From Bacteroidales bacterium (GTDB lineage Bacteria > Bacteroidota > Bacteroidia > Bacteroidales > VadinHA17), in NCBI GenBank assembly GCA_025358645.1, contig JANYIW010000108.1, positions 1 to 38,966 of the forward strand: a DNA stretch of 38,966 nucleotides, given 5' to 3'. The notes under the pieces were generated by a model. It worked only from the letters and a program-made list of their open reading frames with translations. It did no database searches and was not told where the DNA came from. Position numbers and translations under genes: made by a program. The first letter of the stretch is position 1. Each line of letters starts with the position of its first letter. This document shows, piece after piece, positions 34,027-38,966 of the stretch.

Positions 34027-34207
34027 AAAATATGTACCCGGGTTTTTAAAGGTGTATGTTTCATTTTGAACTGCTTTAAGAGAAATAATTTTCCACTGAA
34101 GGGTAAATTCTTCTGTTCTCTTTAATCTGCTAATGCATACTATATGCCAATTATCCGCTTTTTAAATATCTGATCAATATAAATCTTTTAAAAAATTCTA
34201 TAAATAC

Positions 34208-35095
34208 ATGGATTTCGTAGATTATTATAAATTATTGGGGATAGACAAAACAGCAACAACTAAAGAGATAAAAAATGCTTTTCGTAAGCTGGCAAGGAAG
34301 TTTCACCCCGATTTAAATCCTAATGATAAAGATGCGAAAAAGAATTTTCAACAGATCAATGAAGCTAATGAAGTATTAAGTGATCCTGAGAAGCGTAAAA
34401 AGTATGACCAGTATGGAAAGGATTGGCAACACTCCGATCAGTTTGAAAAACAAAAACAGTATCAGCAGCAATCTTCAGATTCCAGGGGAGCAAGATATAC
34501 CGGATCACAATCTCAAGGTGATTTTTCGGATTTTTTTGAATCGATGTTTGGCGGAGCAGCCAGCTCAGGCAGAAGCAGACAAGTAAAGTTCAGAGGGGAA
34601 GATTTCAATGCAGAATTACAACTTGAACTAATCGATGCTTATAAAACGCACAAGCAAACCTTAACTGTTAATGGAAATAAAATCAGAATTACTATCCCCG
34701 CCGGAATTGAAAACGGACAGACAATAAAAATATCAGGACATGGCGGACAGGGAGTAAATGGAGGACCGAATGGCGATTTGTATATCTCATTTTCAATAGA
34801 TAATCATCCAGGATTTAAACGTTCAGGTAATGATTTATATACCTCGGTTAATCTGGATTTGTACACGGCAGTTCTTGGCGGTGAAATCACAATTGAGACA
34901 TTGGATGGAAAAGTAAAATTAAAAGTGAAACCAGAAACACAGAACGGGACAAAAGTAAAATTAAAGGATAAAGGATTTCCTGTCTATAAGAATGAAGGGC
35001 AATTTGGTAATCTGCTTATAACATATTCAGTTAAAATTCCGACAAATTTAACTGAAAAACAAAAAAATTTATTTACTCAATTATCGGAATTATAA
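34208..35095 (+). CDS. cbpA: DnaJ-type co-chaperone (CbpA-like, no zinc finger)
   Basis: A 295-residue J-domain protein. The J domain (2-70) keeps HPD (33-35) and the KRKKYDQYG end. A Gln/Ser/Gly-rich linker (about 75-130, with SDFFESMFGG) replaces the Gly/Phe region, and the CXXCXGXG zinc finger is absent, so it is class B, like CbpA. The C-terminal substrate-binding domains follow (RGEDFNAELQLELIDAYKTHKQTLTV, GNDLYTSVNLDLYTAVLGGEITIETLDGKVKLKV). It stimulates DnaK ATPase; CbpA can also bind curved DNA. The CbpM gene 17 bp downstream confirms the assignment. Confidence 0.92.
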   Translation: MDFVDYYKLLGIDKTATTKEIKNAFRKLARKFHPDLNPNDKDAKKNFQQINEANEVLSDPEKRKKYDQYGKDWQHSDQFEKQKQYQQQSSDSRGARYTGSQSQGDFSDFFESMFGGAASSGRSRQVKFRGEDFNAELQLELIDAYKTHKQTLTVNGNKIRITIPAGIENGQTIKISGHGGQGVNGGPNGDLYISFSIDNHPGFKRSGNDLYTSVNLDLYTAVLGGEITIETLDGKVKLKVKPETQNGTKVKLKDKGFPVYKNEGQFGNLLITYSVKIPTNLTEKQKNLFTQLSEL

Positions 35096-35112
35096 TCTCT
35101 AAATCACAAACT

Positions 35113-35412
35113 ATGGAATCAAATTATTTGATAGCTGTCGATGAGTTTTGTGCCAACCATAAAATAGAGATCTCATTTATCAGTTCATTGCAACAAACCG
35201 GATTAATAGAAATTACTACAATTAAAGATGCAGGATATATTGATCCAAACCAGCTGCTGCAGTTAGAGAAAATTATTCGGTTATATTATGATTTCGATAT
35301 TAACCTGGAGGGTATCGAGACCATCAATTATTTATTAAAGCGTATGAATTCTATGCAGGATGAAATTATTTCTCTCAGAAACAAACTTCGTATTTATGAA
35401 ACAGAATTTTAA
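35113..35412 (+). CDS. cbpM: CbpM-like chaperone modulator
   Basis: A 99-residue MerR-like protein: a helical N-terminus (LIAVDEFCANHKIEISFISSLQQTGLIEI), then YIDPNQLLQLEKIIRLYYDFDINLEGIETINYLLKRM and a C-terminal coiled coil. CbpM binds the J domain of CbpA and inhibits its work with DnaK. Its position directly after the CbpA gene is the usual pairing. It precedes the MgtA-type ATPase by 61 bp. Confidence 0.88.
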   Translation: MESNYLIAVDEFCANHKIEISFISSLQQTGLIEITTIKDAGYIDPNQLLQLEKIIRLYYDFDINLEGIETINYLLKRMNSMQDEIISLRNKLRIYETEF

Positions 35413-35473
35413 AAAGGCATCATCGTGAGACAGGAAACCAAATTCACAAAGTAATCAGAAAATCCTTCAAGTA

Positions 35474-37981
35474 ATGGAAAATTTCTGGAGTATTCCCGCA
35501 ACAGAATTGCTTAGCAATCTGGGGACAACAACTGCTGGACTTACCACTGAAGATGCAAAAAAGAATCTTGCAATTTATGGAGGAAATCGTTTGAAACCCC
35601 AAAAACGATCAGATGTACTCACACTTCTTTTTGCCCAGTTTAAAAGCCCGATAATTCTTATTCTGTTATTTGCGACAGGATTGTCATTGTTTTTGCATAA
35701 TATAATTGATGCTTCAATCATTCTTACCATTGTTCTTATAAGCGGTCTCCTGGGTTTTTGGCAGGAACACAGCGCTTCCAATGCCGTAGAGAAATTACTC
35801 GCTATAGTCCAGATCACAGCTTCAGTATTTCGCGATGGGAATCAGAAGGAAATTCATGTTGAAGATATTGTTCCGGGCGATATTGTAATGCTCAATGCCG
35901 GTGACATTGTTCCCGGGGACTGTCTGATTCTTGAATCGAAAGATCTCTTTGTTGATGAAGCCATGCTTACGGGTGAAACATATCCGGTTGAAAAAAATGT
36001 TTCGGTTTTAAATGCCGATACTCCCCTCGCCAAACGAACAAACGCTGTCTGGATGGGAACCCATATAGTAAGCGGAAGTTCAAAAGTTTTGGTTACACTT
36101 ACTGGTAAAAATACTGAGTTTGGAAAGGTTTCGGAACGGCTTAAACTAAAAGCTCCGGAAACTGAATTTGAACATGGGATACGAAAATTCGGCTATTTTC
36201 TTGGAGAGGTTACATTGTTTTTAGTAGTCATTATATTTGCCATTAACGTTTATTTACACAGGCCTGTCCTTGAATCGTTTCTTTTCTCGCTGGCGCTGGC
36301 AGTCGGATTAACTCCACAGCTATTACCCGCAATTATCAGTATCAACCTCGCACATGGTGCAAAAAAAATGGCAGAGAAGAAGGTGATAGTTAAAAGGCTT
36401 GCTTCCATAGAAAACTTCGGAAGCATGAATGTTATATGCTCTGATAAAACCGGGACTCTTACCGAAGGAACTGTGCAGGTACAATCGGCAATAGATGTGA
36501 ATGGAGAGGTGAGTGAAAAAGTTTTTTTGTTTGCTTATCTTAATGCTTTTTATGAAACCGGCTTTACTAATCCCATCGATGCAGCTATCCTTAACTATCG
36601 TAAGATTGACTTATCGGAATACCGGAAACAAGATGAAATTCCTTATGATTTTTTGCGAAAACGCCTGAGTATATCTGTCATACAGAAGAATACTCATCTG
36701 CTTTTAACGAAAGGAGCATTGACCAATATCCTCGAAGTGTGTTCATCTGTTGAAATTAAAGATGGAAATATAGTTGATATCGCCTCGATGAAAGATACTA
36801 TTCAAAAGCACTTCGAAGAATTCAGCAACCTGGGTTTTCGCACTTTAGGAATTGCATACAGGAATTTGCCCACGGAATCGCTTATTAACAAAAGTGATGA
36901 AAAGGATATGACGTTTTTAGGTTTCCTCACCCTTTTTGACCCGCCAAAACCAAATATTACCGACACCATTACCAGGCTGAAAAATCTGGGCGTCTCTCTT
37001 AAAATAATTACCGGAGACAATCATCTGGTTGCAGCCAGTATCAGCAAAAAAATGGGATTGGATTCTAAAATAATCAGCGGCCCTGAGCTTCGGCAAATGA
37101 GCGACAGCGCTCTGCTTGCCAGCGTGGGTTCAGTGGATGTTTTTGCCGAAATAGAGCCCAACCAGAAAGAACGGATTATTATTGCGTTACGAAAGGCCGG
37201 AAACGTCGTGGGATACATGGGCGACGGCATAAATGATGCTTCAGCCCTTCATGCCGCCGACGTAGGGATCTCGGTGGATACTGCAGCAGATGTTGCCAAA
37301 GACGCAGCTGATATTGTGTTGCTCGAAAAAGATCTTGGAGTTCTGGTTGAGGGCGTGAGAGAAGGACGAACCACATTTGCCAATACGCTTAAATACGTCT
37401 TTATGGCCACAAGCGCTAATTTCGGTAATATGTTCAGTATGGCCGGAGTATCACTTTTTATCCCTTTTCTTCCACTGCTGCCCAAACAGATACTACTTAC
37501 CAATCTGTTGACAGACTTCCCTGAAATGACGATTGCAACAGACAATGTGGACGAGCAAATGATTGACTATCCGCGGCGCTGGGATATTAAGGCTATCCGC
37601 AAGTTTATGATTACATTCGGACTTGTCAGTTCAGTTTTTGATTATCTTACATTTGGTCTGCTTTTACTTGTGCTTCATGCAAATGAGGGTCAGTTCAGAA
37701 CAGGATGGTTTCTCGAATCTGTTATCTCGGCATCAATGATTGTACTGGTTATACGGAGCAGAAAACCATTTTTCAGGAGCAGACCAGGGAAATATCTGTT
37801 AATAGCAACATTATCGATTGCTGTTATTACTTTAGTTTTCCCATTCACCCCACTTGGAAATGTCTTTGGATTCAGCCCGCTGACACTTTCAACATATTTG
37901 CTATTACTGATGATTGTGGTACTTTACATTCTTGCAGCTGAAATTACCAAGAGAATTTTTTATAAAAAGGTTAAATTTTAA
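35474..37981 (+). CDS. mgtA: Mg2+-transporting P-type ATPase (MgtA-like)
   Basis: An 835-residue P3B-type ATPase. Motifs: LTTEDAKKNLAIYGGN at the N-terminus, TGET (MLTGETYPVEKNV), helix-4 motif GLTPQLLPAIISINLAHGA (TP.LLP is typical of MgtA, against PEGLP of calcium pumps), phosphorylation site DKTGTLTEG with D324, MGDGINDASALHAADVGISVDTAADVAKDAADIVLLEKDL, and helix-6 region TNLLTDFPEMTIATDNVDEQ. It imports Mg2+ across the inner membrane. It is shorter at the N-terminus than E. coli MgtA. It may form a unit with the CbpA and CbpM genes; no composite box and no clear Mg2+ leader are visible. Confidence 0.9.
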   Translation: MENFWSIPATELLSNLGTTTAGLTTEDAKKNLAIYGGNRLKPQKRSDVLTLLFAQFKSPIILILLFATGLSLFLHNIIDASIILTIVLISGLLGFWQEHSASNAVEKLLAIVQITASVFRDGNQKEIHVEDIVPGDIVMLNAGDIVPGDCLILESKDLFVDEAMLTGETYPVEKNVSVLNADTPLAKRTNAVWMGTHIVSGSSKVLVTLTGKNTEFGKVSERLKLKAPETEFEHGIRKFGYFLGEVTLFLVVIIFAINVYLHRPVLESFLFSLALAVGLTPQLLPAIISINLAHGAKKMAEKKVIVKRLASIENFGSMNVICSDKTGTLTEGTVQVQSAIDVNGEVSEKVFLFAYLNAFYETGFTNPIDAAILNYRKIDLSEYRKQDEIPYDFLRKRLSISVIQKNTHLLLTKGALTNILEVCSSVEIKDGNIVDIASMKDTIQKHFEEFSNLGFRTLGIAYRNLPTESLINKSDEKDMTFLGFLTLFDPPKPNITDTITRLKNLGVSLKIITGDNHLVAASISKKMGLDSKIISGPELRQMSDSALLASVGSVDVFAEIEPNQKERIIIALRKAGNVVGYMGDGINDASALHAADVGISVDTAADVAKDAADIVLLEKDLGVLVEGVREGRTTFANTLKYVFMATSANFGNMFSMAGVSLFIPFLPLLPKQILLTNLLTDFPEMTIATDNVDEQMIDYPRRWDIKAIRKFMITFGLVSSVFDYLTFGLLLLVLHANEGQFRTGWFLESVISASMIVLVIRSRKPFFRSRPGKYLLIATLSIAVITLVFPFTPLGNVFGFSPLTLSTYLLLLMIVVLYILAAEITKRIFYKKVKF

Positions 37982-38105
37982 TTGACTGCGAAGGATGTAT
38001 CCGGAATAAAAAATATGAATGTCACGAATAAAAATACGATTTATTGAAAATAAGAGCTTTATAAAAATAGTAATGTGTATTTTGCCAAATATTAAAATTA
38101 TAATT

Positions 38106-38297
38106 ATGAGTACAGGAACAGTAAAATTTTTTAATAATTCCAAAGGATTTGGTTTTATTAAGGACGGTGCATCAGAGAAAGAATACTTTGTGCATGTATC
38201 GGGTCTGAATGATGAGATCAAAGAAAATGATGAAGTGACTTTTGATCTTCAGGAAGGTAAAAAAGGATTAAATGCCGTAAATGTTAAACTGGTGTAA
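38106..38297 (+). CDS. Cold-shock-domain protein
   Basis: A 63-residue cold-shock domain starting MSTGTVKFFNNSKGFGFIKD, with RNP1 (KGFGFI) and an RNP2-like YFVHVS motif. It binds single-stranded nucleic acid and likely works as an RNA chaperone. The start at 38106 is chosen because the longer frame from 38019 adds an unrelated hydrophobic stretch. It is followed by a good terminator and has no composite box. Confidence 0.93.
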   Translation: MSTGTVKFFNNSKGFGFIKDGASEKEYFVHVSGLNDEIKENDEVTFDLQEGKKGLNAVNVKLV

Positions 38298-38326
38298 TTT
38301 GAATATTATATAAGACATTTATTGTT

Positions 38327-38357
38327 AAAGGTCCTGTGTTAAGCAGGACCTTTTTTT
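38327..38357 (+). terminator. Rho-independent terminator after the cold-shock gene
   Basis: AAAGGTCCTG (38327-38336) pairs perfectly with CAGGACCTTT (38344-38353) around a seven-base loop, followed by a T-run. It lies 30 bp after the cold-shock stop codon and isolates the box-9 gene downstream. Confidence 0.88.
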
Positions 38358-38391
38358 GTTTTACTGCTTTGACCCGGATAGTTGAAAATAT

Positions 38392-38455
38392 GTAAATGAT
38401 GTTACTTTTTTTAAAAATTGTGTAACAGTTCTGCCATAAGCTTCTTGTATCTTTC
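38392..38455 (+). promoter_or_regulatory. Composite promoter box 9
   Basis: Distal repeat GTAAATGATGTTAC (core GTTAC at 38401), proximal repeat AAATTGTGTAAC (GTAAC at 38422), spacing 21 bp. The -7 slot TATCTTTC at 38448-38455 starts 26 bp after the proximal core (last base deviates from TAnnTTTG). The gene at 38481 starts 26 bp downstream. Confidence 0.78.
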
Positions 38456-38480
38456 AACAATAATTTTAATAAAATATATT

Positions 38481-38690
38481 ATGAGAAAAATAGGGATCTT
38501 TATTCTAATACTCGGGTTAGCATTAACCATTTTTACCGCTATTACCTTTTTTACCAGGGAAAAAGTAGTTGATATCGGAAGTGTTAAAATCTCCGCAAAC
38601 AAACCACATCATCTCAGTTGGTCTCCACTTATAGGGATCGCTGTAATGGGAGTTGGCGGAGTTATGGTATTGATGTCTCCTAAAAAATAG
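38481..38690 (+). CDS. Small two-helix membrane protein, unknown function
   Basis: A 69-residue protein: first helix about 4-24 (IGIFILILGLALTIFTAITFF), a polar middle (TREKVVDIGSVKISANKPHHLSW), second helix about 48-65 (SPLIGIAVMGVGGVMVLMS), and a KK end. Similar small proteins are common in Bacteroidota stress regions; I cannot name the family. An upstream ATG-like frame from 38418 is ignored because it would start inside the composite promoter. It has its own box 9. Confidence 0.72.
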   Translation: MRKIGIFILILGLALTIFTAITFFTREKVVDIGSVKISANKPHHLSWSPLIGIAVMGVGGVMVLMSPKK

Positions 38691-38738
38691 TTACCTCTCC
38701 CATTCACACTATGGTTTTGCGCTTTTATGCCATAAAGT

Positions 38739-38802
38739 GTGAATGATGTAACTTTTATCCAAAGTTTTGTAAGAGATATCGGAAACAATTGGGTCACATT
38801 TG
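38739..38802 (+). promoter_or_regulatory. Composite promoter box 10
   Basis: Distal repeat GTGAATGATGTAAC (GTAAC at 38748, full match), proximal repeat AAGTTTTGTAAG (core GTAAG at 38769), spacing 21 bp. The -7 slot CACATTTG at 38795-38802 starts 26 bp after the proximal core. The partial gene at 38839 starts 37 bp downstream. Confidence 0.78.
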
Positions 38803-38838
38803 TAATGAGATATTTTATACACTACTAAAAATCAAACC

Positions 38839-38966
38839 ATGAAAAAATTCGAAGAATCATTTAAAGATATTAAGGATAATACTGAGGATAAATTAAAGAT
38901 TGGAAAAAATGAAGTGCTACAAAATGAGATTCGTTTTGCAATAAGTGGAGAACCATTATTGAATTC
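38839..38966 (+). CDS. Start of a hypothetical protein, cut by the window end
   Basis: Only the first 42 residues are visible (MKKFEESFKDIKDNTEDKL, then KIGKNEVLQNEIRFAISGEPLLN), with no stop before the window edge. The visible part is highly charged and helical, without a signal peptide or membrane helix. It cannot be assigned. Its clear composite box 10 places it in the same regulon as the other small envelope and stress genes. Confidence 0.55.
   Translation, partial: MKKFEESFKDIKDNTEDKLKIGKNEVLQNEIRFAISGEPLLN

Noticed and set aside
37982-38105. Possible cold-shock mRNA leader element before the cold-shock gene
   Set aside because: The gap is only 124 bp and AT-rich, with no conserved cold box or stable pairing that I could identify.
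38961-38966. The window ends in GAATTC, which might mark a cloning junction
   Set aside because: GAATTC also occurs inside the window (for example near 1484, 7973, 8398 and 9220), so the end may be chance; nothing vector-like is seen.

Overview
The window looks like chromosomal DNA of an AT-rich member of the Bacteroidota. The evidence is the -7 promoter element of the TAnnTTTG type, the scarcity of Shine-Dalgarno sequences, and protein families typical of that phylum (GH130 phosphorylase-like enzymes, DUF6600, CsbD-, YtxH-, lmo0937- and Thivi_2564-like small proteins, and HMA-like/AraC regulators). The genus cannot be told from the sequence. No rRNA, tRNA, CRISPR array, transposase, integrase or phage structural gene was seen, and no gap between genes exceeds 300 bases.

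Layout. 249-4841: two paralogous AraC-type regulators bracket an envelope/stress operon (small membrane proteins, YtxH, cupin, holin-like protein, AI-2E-type permease). 4879-8405: a hybrid histidine kinase with two PAS domains and an 11-unit coiled-coil repeat, followed by a single-domain response regulator. 8648-18684: a carbohydrate region with two GH130 proteins around a glycosyltransferase fused to a probable alpha/alpha-barrel, a YihY/BrkB protein, an OmpA lipoprotein, a PIG-L deacetylase, a second GT4 enzyme and an alpha/alpha-barrel glycoside hydrolase. 18726-25272: an ECF-like sigma factor, a DUF6600 protein, a CsbD-like protein, and an MlaE-MlaF-MlaD lipid transport set followed by a POTRA/beta-barrel outer membrane protein. 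25447-38966: small exported proteins, a UspA protein coupled to a Ca-type P-ATPase, a DUF748 protein, a tandem heavy-metal-binding-domain protein, an alpha/beta hydrolase, DnaJ/CbpA-CbpM-MgtA, a cold-shock protein and further small membrane proteins.

The most interesting signal is regulatory. Eleven promoters in the window carry the same composite element: two direct copies of AATNATGTAAC exactly 21 bp apart (two helical turns), with a Bacteroidota -7 box starting 26 bp (once 25 bp) after the start of the proximal GTAAC core. Ten copies are on the plus strand and one on the minus strand, and each lies 25-90 bp before a start codon. They stand before almost every envelope, stress or small-membrane-protein gene or operon, but not before the regulators, the kinase, the UspA/ATPase pair, DnaJ/CbpM/MgtA or the cold-shock gene. 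I read this as one locally dense regulon, probably a general or envelope stress response, switched on by one activator. The geometry resembles the AraC I1-I2 arrangement, so the two AraC-type proteins at 249 and 4260 are natural candidates, with LytTR-type response regulators and the local sigma factor as alternatives.

How the genes may work together (inference): the regulon appears to remodel the envelope (OmpA, YtxH, DUF6600, DUF748, Mla lipid transport), make or recycle a mannose-type glycan (GH130/GT4 cluster), and maintain ion and protein homeostasis (P-ATPases, UspA, CbpA).
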